Source: Anisus vortex
Taxonomy: Eukaryota > Mollusca > Gastropoda > Planorbidae
DNA length: 64,000 bases
Direction: 5' to 3'
Assembly: GCA_949126835.1 (NCBI GenBank)
Contig: OX421501.1
Span: forward strand, 2,754,617 to 2,818,616
Part shown: piece after piece, positions 1 to 10,744 of the stretch
Numbering within the stretch: the stretch's first letter is position 1
Layout of the letters: the number at the start of each line of letters is the position of its first letter
The notes under the pieces: generated by a model
The model's database searches: none
What the model was told of the DNA's origin: nothing
What the model saw: the letters and a program-made list of their open reading frames with translations, nothing else
Position numbers and translations under genes: made by a program

Positions 1-303
1 ACCACAAATAGACGAGGAGGTGGCAGAGGGTTCCATCCAAGGAGGCGCGTGCGGAGTGTCACATGGCTGTGAGCCTCCACCGTGTCATGACAACGCAGAC
101 ACAGCTGACCAGCTAGTGGGCATGAAGATATGAGGAGTGAAACCCAGTGGTAGTGGGAGAAACCGATGACAATGACTTGAAGAACTAAAGGACCGCAGCC
201 TTTCGCTTATTATTCGGTTTGTTTCTTTTATGAAGTGATAACAATAATTTTGCCTGGAATTTTCTTGACAAGTTATTAATACACTGTTTATATTGACGTT
301 AAG
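1..303 (+). other. Candidate non-coding first or internal exon
   Basis: This GC-richer, non-repetitive block at the window edge ends in a perfect splice-donor consensus, AAG followed by GTAAGT at 304. It holds several short ATG frames that stop quickly (from about 64 for 17 codons, then two tiny ones near 123 and 168), which suits 5' untranslated sequence better than coding. Its left end lies outside the window. It could be an upstream leader exon of the membrane-protein gene whose 5' UTR acceptor is at 31417, but the roughly 31-kb intron is inference only. A chance donor in intergenic DNA is the alternative. Confidence 0.28.
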
Positions 304-354
304 GTAAGTTCATTTATTATTGCCCTTGTTTCATTATGCACTAGCAACATCTGG

Positions 355-600
355 AGAAATAGAGAGAGAGAAAGAGAGAGAGGGAGAGTGGGAGAATAAG
401 AAAGGAACAACGAATGTGTATAATAAAGAGAGAGAATCTGTGTGTTTGAGAGACATTGAGTATATATCTGATAGATATTGTGTAATGTGTAACAAAAGGA
501 AAGAGAGAGTATGCGTCTGTGTGTGTGTGTGACAGAGAAACAATTAATGAGAGAGACAGACAGATAGACAGATAGAGAGAGTTTGAAAAGCAGAAAGAGT
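355..600. repeat. GA-rich low-complexity tract with short GT run
   Basis: The sequence is dominated by GA dinucleotides with a short GT run near 516-530 and GACA/GATA units near 550-575. Open frames on both strands here are compositional artefacts. Confidence 0.8.
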
Positions 601-609
601 AAGTTTTCA

Positions 610-766
610 TAAGTTTTACAGACGTTCCTTCGAGATAGAAGATTATTACGTACACTAGGCCCAAAACTTCTACAGGACGGCAGGGATCGTTCGTCGTCAG
701 GTATAGAACCCTCGACGTATCGGTTGACAGTATGGTGAACTAACCGCAAGACCAGCCGGCCTCTCA
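610..766 (-). repeat. SINE-C copy (tRNA-headed, LINE-R-type tail)
   Basis: Read on the minus strand, it starts with a tRNA-like head near 766 (GGCTGGTCTTGCGGTTAG as box-A region, GAGGGTTCTATACC as box-B region). It ends near 612 with a tail of about 40 bp ending in GGAACGTCTGTAA. The same tail closes the LINE-R fragments, which implies that SINE-C is mobilised by that LINE. A second copy is at 13974-15077, interrupted by a hAT element. Confidence 0.6.
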
Positions 767-982
767 AAGTTTTAATTAATAATTATTTTTTTTAAAAAGC
801 ACATAGACATATAGATAAAGAGAGAGAAATACTATCATTGAAAAATATACAGACATTTCAAAGTATCATTACACTTATTAATTGTGCATTTCCAACTAGA
901 TCTGCCAACCCATTACAGGCCCAAAAGCCATACGGCGAAAAGAAAAAAAAGACTGAACCAAAATGAATGAGTCCATGCGTAT

Positions 983-1211
983 GCACGGGGGCCGAGCGGC
1001 AGCGCGTTCGACTGGCGTACCGAAGGGTCCTCGGTTCGAGTCCTGGTGAAGCCTGGGATTTGTTTGTCCAACATAGATGTTGGGGTAAAGTAAAGGAGGC
1101 TGGGCATTGTGCTGGCCACACACTCCCCTAATGTGCCGTGACCACAGAGACTGGTTGACGCTGCTTCACCGGTACCCGTAGACCAATTCGGTTCGACGGG
1201 ATTCTTTACTT
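983..1211 (+). repeat. SINE-A copy
   Basis: It has a tRNA-derived head with box A (GGCCGAGCGGC) and box B (GGTTCGAGTCC), followed by the family body (GGCTGGGCATTGTGCTGGCC, then GACGCTGCTTCACCGG) and a TTTACTT tail. TATGCA occurs at both edges and may be a short target duplication. The middle of the body is deleted relative to the longer copies. Confidence 0.8.
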
Positions 1212-1360
1212 ATATGCAATCTCAAAAGTGTTATAATGTTATTATTTTTAAACAGCCGTTTGATACTTTTTCATACCAGAAGTTGCACCCAACAATTCTT
1301 ATGCATGTTCACAAGGGCGACCGTAAGCAATACAAAATAACAAAAACTAAATCCCAAAAG

Positions 1361-1362
<2 letters not shown>

Positions 1363-1449
<87 letters not shown>

Positions 1450-1450
1450 T
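1363..1450. repeat. Compound TA/GA microsatellite
   Basis: A TA run passes directly into a GA run with occasional GATA interruptions. It lies in otherwise unremarkable AT-rich sequence. Confidence 0.9.
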
Positions 1451-2163
1451 TTTACTATTGTGTTTTAATTCTAAGTTTAAGAATCGATTACTTGATATTG
1501 TTATGGTGTTTTTGTTTTTCAGTTTTTTTTTCTCGAGTCTTTCTAACTTTTTATGATTCAACTAATTCTGTAACACTTCTTAACTGTCAATATAACAAAC
1601 ATTTGTACATCTTGTTATCTTTGTTGTTTGCATTTGTCAGATGCTATAGGGCCGGAATATTTTAAAAACACTTTTTCTAAGCAAGAATGTTCAGTGCAAC
1701 TGTTGCCCAGCCTACGTGACAACCAGGCATTGATGTCAATAAAGACATTTTTAACAGCTTTATTACGCACGTTTCGTATATTCTATGGACTCCCTCATGT
1801 ATTTTATACTTTCATTCTAAGTAAACTGTGTCATAAGGATCTGAAAATAATCGATTATCACAGGTTTGAATAACACCCCTCGAGAATCGAATACTTATAA
1901 TCGGCTTTGTATAAGAAAAATATTTATGAAACCATACTGACTTTACGCGATATTCATAGTCATAAAACATAGAAGCCGATAAATATTTTATGAACATAAA
2001 CATGTTTACCGAGTGCACTACAGCTAAATCAGATATACATTAAGCCGTCGGCTTCTCTGTTAACCGAAGTGAAAGATTTAATAACCTTTTTTTTTCGCTA
2101 AAGTCCTTATGTTAGCTTTTGTTTAACGTAGAAGCTAGTCTGCCCAGAAATCAAGTAAAATAT

Positions 2164-2394
2164 TATACCGCTGGACCAAATTGACCCACAGGGGCCGGTG
2201 AAGCAACGTCCACCAGTTTGTGTGACCAGCACATTGCCCAGCCGCCTTTACTATACTCCAAATAAAGTCAGGTACCCATCAGAGCTGGGTAGACTCAGAG
2301 ACACCCTCCAGACCCCCGGGAACAAATCCTAGCCTTCACCGGGGTTCAAATCCAGGACCTTCGGTACAACAGCCGGACGCGCTACCGCTTAGCC
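2164..2394 (-). repeat. SINE-A copy
   Basis: This reverse-orientation copy runs from the 3' end (ACCAAATTGACCCACAGGGG) to the tRNA head near 2394, where box B reads GGATTTGAACC on the minus strand. The box A region is diverged. It appears nearly full length. Confidence 0.75.
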
Positions 2395-2442
2395 CAGAAA
2401 TACAATAGATAGATAAAACTAAGTGGAGTGTTGACAAATTTG

Positions 2443-2512
2443 CTTGTATGATAGTATGATAGTTTGATAGTATGATAATATGATAGTATGTTAGAATGAT
2501 AATATATGTGTA
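2443..2512 (+). repeat. Short ATAGTATG-type tandem repeat
   Basis: About seven imperfect 9-10 bp units of the form TATGATAGT occur in tandem with point differences. Confidence 0.7.
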
Positions 2513-2679
2513 TCTATTTCTGAAATATACTTTTTATGTATTTGAATATGTATTTGTTTTCTTTTTATATTTTTTAAGACTAATGTTTATTGTGACAATT
2601 CTAATTAATTGAGGGTTATTAATACAATTCTAATAGATTAATGTTGATTAATACATACCTATGTAGTAAGCGGAAAGCG

Positions 2680-2907
2680 GAGTCTACCCAGCTCTGATGG
2701 GCACCTGACTTTAGTTGGGTTTAAGTAAAGGTAGCTCTGCATTGTGCTGGCCACACAATCACCTAGAATGTCCCTGAGTCTACCCAGCTCTGATGGGCAC
2801 CTGACTTTAGTTGGGTTTAAGTAAGGGCGGCTGGGCATTGCGCTGGCCACACCATTTCCTAGTAAGCCGTGGCCACAGAAACTGTGTGAGCGCTGATACT
2901 TTACTTT
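2680..2907 (+). repeat. SINE-A fragment with internal 96-bp tandem duplication
   Basis: The copy lacks the tRNA head and starts at GAGTCTACCCAGCTCTGATG. The segment from that motif through GCATTGTGCTGGCC appears twice, with starts at 2680 and 2776. The second unit then continues into the normal 3' body and a TTTACTTT tail. Confidence 0.7.
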
Positions 2908-3757
2908 GCATGTATTAAGAAGGGCATATCACAACGGTTAATATGAAAATGTTTAGGCATCAAAGACAATGCCATGCCCCTCTCTGTTCAAACCATTTAT
3001 CTTCCAGGTTGCCCTTGCTAAGTTCCGCTGGAGACTGAAAATTTTTCAAGTCTACTGTTTCGTGCAATAGAAACAATCTTTGGCGTTTTGCTGGGTCCTT
3101 GTGTAGCGTAGTTTTGTTTTTGGCGTGAGATTACTTCCCAAGCTTAGACTAGTCTTGTCACTTGATTAGCAGTCTCTTCGCCTTGTATTTCAGAGTTCCC
3201 ATGGGATCCATTGTAGTGCTTTTTTTATTTTCTTGTTATAGTGTTGAGACAGGAAGTAGCTTTCCTGTAATGAAAATGCCAGTTCTAAATGTACACACAA
3301 CAGTTCAAGAATATTGTTAAGCTTAAACTGTGCTGTTCAAATAGTTTTGTCTTTTTATTTTAATCTCTAAATAGCATGACATGCTGTTTCTGCGTCCAAA
3401 GATAGCGGCAAAAAAAAAATGGGATTGTGATTTTCTGGGCGAAAAGTGGAAGTTAATCTCCTGTCTAAGGTACGACGCCTAACTGGCTTGTCGCATCCTA
3501 AGGCATCTATTCTAAAACACCTTTTGATGTTATTATCTTAAAGTTGGCACCACTTGTTCTTGTTATTTCAAGTAGTCTGCTACTCTGAGCTAATTTAACT
3601 AAATTGAAGATCACCATGGCTGATTTAGATCTACAGCTTCCGGGCATCTTTTCATGAAATTTTGGAAAACGATCAATACTTAGAGGCATCTTTTTAATTT
3701 TAAAGGAAAGTTAGAGGAAGAAAGAACTCATTTATATTGATACTAATCCTATAAGAA

Positions 3758-3976
3758 AAGTAAAGTACCCTTCGGACCAAACTGATCATAGTACTAGTTT
3801 CTGTGGCTACGGCATACTAGGGGATGTGTGGCCAGCACAATGCCCAGCCACCTTTAATTTTACCCCAACTAATGTCAGGTACCCATAAAAGTTTGGTAGA
3901 CTTAGGGACCACACTCCAAGATCTGGAAACAAATCCTAGCCTTAGCCAGGATTCGAACCCAGGACGTACGGTACAA
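3758..3976 (-). repeat. SINE-A copy
   Basis: In reverse orientation, it begins with the family 3' end (GTAAAGTACCCTTCGGACC) and runs to the box B region (AGGATTCGAACCCAGGAC). The extreme tRNA 5' end is missing or diverged. Confidence 0.75.
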
Positions 3977-4042
3977 ATATTTAACATGGAGAGTATCAAC
4001 GCTTCTACAAGGTCAATCCCAGTAATACGTTGACAATCACAC

Positions 4043-4044
<2 letters not shown>

Positions 4045-4100
<56 letters not shown>
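4045..4100. repeat. TA microsatellite
   Basis: An uninterrupted run of TA dinucleotides. Confidence 0.95.
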
Positions 4101-4103
<3 letters not shown>

Positions 4104-4555
4104 GTATCAACATGTATCGTAATAATTATACATAACTCCAATCAACTATAGTGGTTATGTAGGAAACTTTATGACAGAGTAGTGATGTTTTTCGAACTTT
4201 TCAAAAACAATGTCGGGTGTATAAGTCGCACCCCTGTTTTTTATCACAATTTTCTGTAAAAAATGTGCGACTTATAGGCGAGTATATACGGTATGTACTA
4301 ATGCCGATATGTAGACTTGTCCACGAACAGAGGCTTAGTCGTCTGCTATCAGGTCTTGTAAAAAAGTTCCATACGTGTACACTGCTGCCTGTTCTGACAG
4401 GAAATCTTGATGGTAAGTCGGCAACATTACTGGTCTTGTTTTTTGTTTTGAGCGCCTGACAATTCGGAGCGTCTTCTTTGACAGACGTTTATGGGTATTT
4501 CCATTGGCTGGAAATGTCACATGGTAGACCACACGTCACGTATAGACGGGTTAGC

Positions 4556-4606
4556 TCTTATCTTGCATGTTACAGACGCTCCTTCAACTAAAGAAGATTA
4601 TTGATA
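4556..4606 (-). repeat. LINE-R 3' tail fragment
   Basis: The only match is the terminal segment of the LINE-R family (TTACAGACGCTCCTTC followed by AAGAAGATTATTG). It could equally be the tail of a SINE-C copy, since the two families share this end. Confidence 0.45.
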
Positions 4607-4668
4607 GATAGATTGTTCATGGATAGATTAGCCGAGATGTGAGAGAGAGAGGTGATGATAGCCTACAA

Positions 4669-4857
4669 CAGAGGTCGGCCACCTTTTGATAATAGTGTGC
4701 CGAAGTAAGATTTCTAATTCATTCAGCGTGCCAAAAGCTTAAAATTCATTTTGCTCTAGCACATAATTTCTTGTTGAAGAAACTTGAATTGCCTTTGTGA
4801 GGGTCTCTCGCGCGCCGATGAAAGTCTGTCACGCGTGGCGTAGGTTGCTAACCGCTG
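4669..4857. mobile_element. hAT-G non-autonomous element with 8-bp target duplication
   Basis: A 189-bp element bounded by imperfect terminal inverted repeats (CAGAGGTCGGCCACCT left, AGGTTGCTAACCGCTG right). It is flanked by perfect direct repeats GCCTACAA (4661-4668 and 4858-4865). The ends and 8-bp duplication are typical of hAT transposons. No coding sequence. Confidence 0.75.
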
Positions 4858-5388
4858 GCCTACAATATCATGAACCTAGGAGAAAGATAGAATGAAAGAT
4901 ACAAGATTGTTAACAATATCATGTCGCGTTTCTTTTTTTTTACTTGAAAGTAATAGTTGTATTAATGTTTGAAAATTTAGATGTACTTAGAAATGATTAA
5001 AGATAAACTGATTATATGATTTATAGATTGATTTATTGATTGATTTATAAATTGATTGACAGAACAGGTTGGGTTAAAGTTGTGTTATATGCAGTTTCGA
5101 AATTGCTATTGAGATGGATTAAATTGACGTAATAGAAAATAATTCAATATGAAATGATTGATTTGTATGATTTCTCTTGATCGATGGATTGATTTAGCCT
5201 ACAGATCAGGTTGGGAATCGCTATTGAAGAAAAAAAAGATAAGATAGATGGAGGGCTTAACCGTCAGATGTGTAGATAGACAGAAAGAGAGACAATAAGA
5301 AAGGTACACGGATAGAGGATAGACAGTTTAGTTTACGTATAAGTAGAAAGGTACATAGATATGTAGATACAACGATAGTCATCTAGAA

Positions 5389-5576
5389 AAGGCGTTGGCA
5401 ACCTACGGACTCGTGACCAGCGTTGGCACACAGAGCGATTTTCAATGGCACGCATATTCAATTATCTCCCATTAGAAATTGAGTGCTAAAGTAGGGTGAC
5501 TTTTAGACTGTTGGCACGCTGAGTGAATTAGAAATCCAACTTTGGCACACTGTCATGAAAAGGTTAACGACCCCTG
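5389..5576. mobile_element. hAT-G non-autonomous element (inverted relative to 4669 copy)
   Basis: This 188-bp copy has GTTGGCAACCTACGG at the left and AACGACCCCTG at the right. The flanks ATCTAGAA and ATCTAGAC match at 7 of 8 positions, as expected for a slightly decayed target duplication. Confidence 0.6.
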
Positions 5577-5644
5577 ATCTAGACTAACCCAGGCGATAAA
5601 TTCCAAGCGCAAAGGCCATTCAGGTAAAGAATAGATATGAAATA

Positions 5645-5655
5645 TGTGCGCGCGC

Positions 5656-5730
<75 letters not shown>
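5645..5730. repeat. GC/GT microsatellite
   Basis: A short alternating CG run continues into about 35 GT units. Alternating purine-pyrimidine sequence of this kind favours Z-DNA in principle. Confidence 0.95.
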
Positions 5731-5732
<2 letters not shown>

Positions 5733-5995
5733 TTTCTACTTTCTGAACAGGACATTAGAGAATTGAAATTGGTTTGTTGCTCTCAACAGTCGGCACTTGT
5801 CTTGATAAAATGATAAGTGGTTCATATCGATTGTTATTTCCGTAATAATAATAATATTTCTATGTGTATAGCGCTGCAAGCAAACATTATGTAAACGCAG
5901 AGCGACAAACAACTAAGAACATGGATAAAGCCTAATCTTTAGGCTTAAAAATATAAAGCTAATTAATAATCTTAAAACTTTACACATTTTTACAC

Positions 5996-6060
5996 AAACC
6001 AAAGACTGTCATAAGATGGACCGCTTGCTTTGATATTTCTGCTATTTGATAACTTCGTAA
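5996..6060 (+). mobile_element. MITE-S left-end fragment
   Basis: It has the family left end (CCAAAGACTGTCATAAGATG and onward through CTATTTGATAACTT), but no right terminus follows, so this is a truncated copy. Confidence 0.55.
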
Positions 6061-6734
6061 AAACAAAAGAACATATTATAAACTCTAATGTGCCCCCCCC
6101 CCCCCCGTCCCCTGAACGTTTTTTTAAATAACTTTCTTTAAACAATTTTCTTTATATGTACTTAATTCGCGAAAAATTTGATAAATGTTTGTGACATGAA
6201 AGTTCAGCCCTCCCTGAAATAAAAAATGTAAAAAAATGTCTGTCTTCGCACCTGACTATAAGTAATGTAAGCTATGTAAGTATGTATTGATGTAAGCTCA
6301 TATGTAAGTGTATTTCTGTAAGTGTTTATACAATCATGTACTACTTTGGAAACATGAATTCATTTGGTAAAAAAAAAATCACATCTGCTGTATTTCTCAA
6401 CCATCTCTCGAGATGTTCTCTGGCCATAAATGGAACCGACATTTCTTCCCCCTCACAGCTGTAATCTGGCCACAAGACTCAATTAAATCTGGCCAGCGGA
6501 AGCCACCACCAGCAGCCCTTAAAACTTTGCAGAATTGGCCAGTTAGGCACATCGTTAAGAATGCCACAAATGGCATTGATCGTATTGTGTGTCTTTCCTT
6601 ATTTTGTTGTTGTTGAATGATGTAACACGAATAAAAAAGACAATTATAACATTTATTATTTCCGATTTTTAACAGTAAATAAATTGATCAATTTGAGAAA
6701 TAGTTACTGGACGAAAAGGAAAAGTGGTTTTAAG

Positions 6735-6918
6735 AACGAAAGGAGTAGTGTACTTTAGATCAATTGGAGCAATGATGCTTTGATCAAATAGAGGAATAGT
6801 GCTTAGACCATATGGGATGAATAGTGCTTAGATCAAATCTAGCAAAAGTGCTTCGACTAAATCGAGAAAAAGTGCTTAGACCAAATGTATGAATAGTGCT
6901 TCGACTAATTCAATGTTC
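6735..6918 (+). repeat. Degenerate tandem repeat, unit about 26 bp
   Basis: Roughly seven diverged units of the form TAGTGCTTAGACCAAAT plus about nine variable bases can be aligned. Divergence is high, so the array is old. Confidence 0.55.
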
Positions 6919-7100
6919 CTAAGTACGATTCAGCGATCCAAGAGACTAATATTTATTCTACTCTAGTACACATTTTTTTTTTAGAAAATACTTGAAAAAC
7001 TCTTTTCTTTTCTTCCGCGTGCCATTCAAAATCGCGTTGCGTGCCATAACATACGCCAACTCTGCACTACATACTGATTTTACAATATTAAAATTACAAC

Positions 7101-7272
7101 GATTACAATATTTATTTTAAATTACTTTCCTAAAACTCTTCAGTAAAAAAATAACTTGTTTTAATTATTAGATTTATAACTTTCTGTTCATTGTAGTTAT
7201 AATTTTTTTTATCTGTAGCTTGTATAGGCCTGTTTTATTTTCGCCCGGGCAACGCCGGGCAATTTAGCTAGT
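7101..7272 (+). repeat. SINE-B 3' portion
   Basis: It matches the 3' half of the longer SINE-B copies (ATTACAATATTTATTT, then TACTTTCCTAAAA, ending CGCCCGGGCAACGCCGGGC). The tRNA-like module and 5' part are absent. Confidence 0.6.
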
Positions 7273-7689
7273 TTTATATAAAATATTATGTTGTTTTATC
7301 TTAAGGAATGTTGCACTTTATGAACATATTTGGACCATCACTTAATTTGTAGTTCAAAGAAAGACTTTGTTATCATCTTGTCAAAATGTCAAAGAATAGA
7401 AACCAGCACCCGAAGACTTGAAGAAACGAACAAAATAAGATATTAAATGGAGACTGTAAAGAAAAACAACGTGTCAAATAAATAAACAAATTCAGAGTTG
7501 TAAATCCCCAAAGAAAGATAATCCAGTTAGTATAAAATTTAATCATCCTTTTTTTAAATGTTATTGTTCATTTTTTTGTTTAAATAATCAGGTGAAGTCT
7601 TAAAGCAATGTATACGTTTCCTGTTTGAGCCCATCTGTCTGGCACGTAGACTAAATATATGTAGGGGAAAAAACAACAGTCAAGTCTCA

Positions 7690-7795
7690 TATTTCGTCTT
7701 TTATTCGTTTGTATTCTGTCTGTGACTGTTGACAGCTCATAGAACTGTTCCCAACGGGATATGCGCTATACAGTTATTTTTATTATTATTATATT
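7690..7795 (+). repeat. LINE-J 3' tail fragment
   Basis: The segment CATAGAACTG, CAACGGGATATGCGCTATAC and a TTA-type tail are shared with the end of the LINE-J fragment at 32755-33185. It is therefore a severely 5'-truncated insertion. Confidence 0.55.
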
Positions 7796-7914
7796 TTAAA
7801 ACTCCTGTTAAGTTGTACAGTGTCCACATTTAATAACCCAGTCATCAGAAAAAAAAAAGATGTTTTTAAATGTAGATTTGGTTTTCATTCTGTAATTATA
7901 TCTATTAACAAGTC

Positions 7915-7995
7915 TTAACCCTTACAGTCCCGGGCGCGTATATAGCGGAACTGAAGGCAGCATAGATAGAAGTAGGTCGGTACGGGAAGGGTTAA
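7915..7995 (+). mobile_element. MITE-P, 81-bp TTAA element
   Basis: The 81-bp unit including both TTAA borders starts TTAACCCTTACAGTCCCGGG and ends GGTACGGGAAGGGTTAA. Its ends form an imperfect inverted repeat beginning TTAACCCTT. A TTAA target with a CCCT terminus is the signature of piggyBac-type elements. Four other near-identical copies occur in the window. Confidence 0.7.
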
Positions 7996-8095
7996 CGATT
8001 ATGCATTCATGGGGATATGGCTTTACACACACAAACACACACACAGAGCCTACTTATATAGAAAAAAATATATAAATAAGAGTTGCGTCTGTTAA

Positions 8096-8432
8096 AAGGT
8101 CATTAGTCAAAGAGTAAAGTAGTTATCATAAGGCATTAAAATCTAACTTAGAAATACAACACAATAACAGCCTGTTGCAATGCTCAGATAAACAAAAGGA
8201 CAAAAACATTTTCCTTATCCCCTTTGCGTGAACAAATGCATATGAGTATTCTTTCTTCCCGAGTGGCATTCGGGCGTGGAGTGGGTTGCCTGAAAAAAAC
8301 GCAGGAAAATCAGTTACTCAACAGTATTTAAAACATTGATAAAGATGCAAGACTAGACTCGGACCACGGATGAGCGAAGGACGCTATAATCTTCATTATA
8401 TAAGGAGCGTCTGTATATATATAAGATTTAAG
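8096..8432 (+). pseudogene. LINE-R fragment: RT C-terminal remnant
   Basis: This 5'-truncated retrotransposon tail has, on the plus strand, diverged codons for the C-terminal region of a non-LTR reverse transcriptase (AxNSLLQCSD-like segment, then SFFPSGIRAWSGLP-like). A 3' untranslated tail ends in GGAGCGTCTGTATATA. The frame is shifted between the two motifs. Five other LINE-R copies lie in this window. Confidence 0.55.
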
Positions 8433-8464
8433 ATATAAAATACTATATAATGCACCTCCAACCT

Positions 8465-8790
8465 TTTGACACGGATGTCTTTAATCAATGATGTCAAACC
8501 GTTATGTTAATCCAAAATGCTAATCGGTGATGTAAATTTGTATTGTTATTCTGTTATGTTAATCAATAAGTAATATTAATAAATCAGCGATGCTAAAAAA
8601 TGATATTGATTATTGATGTTAATTTGGGAATGTTAAATTGTCATGTTAATGAGGCATGTTAATCAGCCACGCTTATCTGTCATATTAATCTGTCATGTTA
8701 ATCTGTCAATTTAATCATCAATGATCACTCATTCATGTTAAACAGTCGTGTTAAATTGTCATGTTAATCAGTCAAGTTAATCAGCACTTT
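8465..8790 (+). repeat. Degenerate 12-13 bp tandem repeat (TCATGTTAATCNG)
   Basis: About two dozen diverged units around ATGTTAATC recur with spacings near 10-13 bp, for example TGTCATGTTAATCTGTCAA. There are no long open frames. It looks like an eroded minisatellite. Confidence 0.6.
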
Positions 8791-8877
8791 GAGATTAGCA
8801 GTAAATAAGAAAGTTAGTCACAAGCATCCGATGCTTAGCGCTCGGTTTGTCCGAATCCAACCTTATGTTACTCGATT

Positions 8878-9255
8878 CAAAGACCATAATAAGATGGACC
8901 GCTTGCTTTGATATTTCATCTATTTGATAACTTGAAAACACTTAATTCCGTAATTTCCGATCGCACTACGTCCTCTAGACTTCCGGTCTAGTAATTCGCT
9001 ATGATTTTCTCAATGGAAAATTAAGATTAAAATCGAAGTTGCATACAGCGGAAACCTTTAATGCAATCGTAGGAGCGTAGAAGTCATTTAACACTTCCCG
9101 TACCGACCTACTTCTATCTATGCTGCCTTCAGTTCCGCTATATACGCGCCCGGGGCTGTAAGGGTTAAGACAGTCTTATTGGTTGCGTACGGAAATGAAC
9201 AACACATTAAATTCTCTAAACATAGAGCAAGCGGTCAATCTTATTATAGTCTTTG
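8878..9255. mobile_element. MITE-S copy hosting a nested MITE-P
   Basis: It is bounded by CAAAGACCATAATAAGATGG on the left and TTATTATAGTCTTTG on the right, inverted repeats of about 30 bp. The body matches the copies at 17354, 40688 and 63067. A MITE-P is inserted at the TTAA at 9088, adding 77 bp. Removing it restores the expected element of about 300 bp. Confidence 0.75.
9088..9168 (-). mobile_element. MITE-P nested inside MITE-S
   Basis: An 81-bp copy in reverse orientation. The host MITE-S has TTAA followed by GACA at this point, and its paralogue at 63067-63366 keeps the empty site CATTTAAGACAACG. Here the TTAA is duplicated exactly at both borders. The left terminus carries a CACTT variant of the usual CCCTT. 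Confidence 0.75.
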
Positions 9256-9365
9256 CTCAATCCAAAATCTTTCCCATCAAACAGTTGATCTGAAATGTAG
9301 AGGTCCCATTGTTTTCCTATCAGCTGAGTCCAGACACTTTTTTTAAGCTGCCTTTCGACATTTGC

Positions 9366-9446
9366 TTAACCCTTCCCGTACCGACCTACTTCTATCTATG
9401 CTGCCTTCAGTTCCGCTATATACGCGCCCGGGACTGTAAGGGTTAA
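9366..9446 (-). mobile_element. MITE-P copy
   Basis: An 81-bp copy bordered by TTAA on both sides, in reverse orientation (TTAACCCTTCCCGTACCG first). It is nearly identical to the copies at 7915 and 13376, only about 200 bp from the nested copy at 9088. Confidence 0.7.
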
Positions 9447-9740
9447 CAGGTTCCCACGCTTAGCCTATAATCGTCTGCCCATGCCCTTGGTTTCAATAAA
9501 AAATGATTTTTAAAAAATACTGAATTGAATCCCCGAGGGTTAAATTGTTAACGTACCACACAAAAAATCCTTCATTGAAATTGCAATCGTGAGAAAAGTT
9601 AACATGAAACCCGATAAACAGAATCTTTTTTTTTTTCAAATTTTAATACGATTTTAAATTTTCATGGGCGTCGTGGTCAGACTTTCTTCGCCCCATTGCT
9701 GGATGCCATTTCCTCGAGTCAACCCAACACTAATCCCAGT

Positions 9741-9858
9741 CAAACCAGATTGATCCCATGGGGCCGGTGAAGCAGCGTTCACCAGTCTCTGTGGCCACGG
9801 CATACTAGGGGATTGTGTGGCCGGCACAACACCCAGCCGCCTTAAATTTACCCCAACT
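9741..9858 (-). repeat. SINE-A 3' fragment
   Basis: This reverse-orientation fragment covers only the 3' half (GGGGCCGGTGAAGCAGCG through GCCGCC and CCCCAACT). The tRNA head is missing and a 48-bp tandem repeat follows almost directly. Confidence 0.7.
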
Positions 9859-9872
9859 GCACTAATTCGGAA

Positions 9873-10018
9873 TCTAAATGTCATCTGCACAAAACTCGTT
9901 TTGTTTTTTGTCACAAATTGTCTAAAAGTCATGTGCACTAAAATGGTTTTGTTTTTCTGTCACAAAGAGTCTAAATGTCATATGCACGGAATCGTTTGCT
10001 TTAGCTGTCATAAAAATT
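9873..10018 (+). repeat. Three-unit tandem repeat, 48-49 bp
   Basis: Units start at 9873, 9921 and 9970 with TCTAAATGTCATNTGCAC followed by a GTTTTGTTTTT/TGTCACAAA segment. The units are diverged by several substitutions each. Confidence 0.7.
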
Positions 10019-10337
10019 TTAGTCCTTAACCACAAAAAAATTCTTTTTGAAAATAAATGAAAATTCTAGAAACATGTTCACATACAAAAGAATTCATTAT
10101 TTCTAAAATTGATTTCGGATAAGGATTATACCCCCCCCCCACCAAAAAAAAATAAAAAATAATAATAAATTTCAAGCCTTTGTGATCAAAAAGATTTTTT
10201 TAATTATCACTTCATTTTTATTTGCCGGTGGATATTTTTGTCTGGTTCGCCAAGATGGCGGATAGATGATAACATTGTCATACCGGTGGGGAAAAATCTA
10301 AATCAATAAACATCCTCAGGTGGAAATTAATCTGTCT

Positions 10338-10370
10338 CAGGCGTCTTACCTTGCAGGCGTCTTACCTTCA
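10338..10370 (+). repeat. Two-unit seed of the 16-bp CTTACCTTGCAGGCGT repeat
   Basis: CAGGCGTCTTACCTTGCAGG continues into a second GCGTCTTACCTT. This is the same motif that is expanded to ten units at 12789-12949, about 2.4 kb away. Confidence 0.75.
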
Positions 10371-10744
10371 GGCCCCACGAGAGGGGGGAACAGCCGGTAC
10401 GCCGTACCGGGTCCATGAATATTAAAATTTAAAATTAAATTGGCAATTACGCAAGCATTTTTAATTGTTGCAATAAAGCCAAGAGAAGATGCACCAAAAC
10501 CTCTTACAATCTCACGTGGCACTGAGGGCCCATTATTTTGGTATTCTTTGAATGTGTACTTGAACATTTTGTTAAATTTGCAAAGAAGCCTATAACTCTA
10601 ATTGTAAAATGCGGCCTATTTATTTTCGATCGCATTTAGGATCTCTTTTTTATTTTGTTTTCTCCAGAGACACTTACAAATATAGACCTATGAGCCTATG
10701 ACCTACAGGCTTACTGTTCTCCATGTTAGCTTAGTAGCCTCGGC

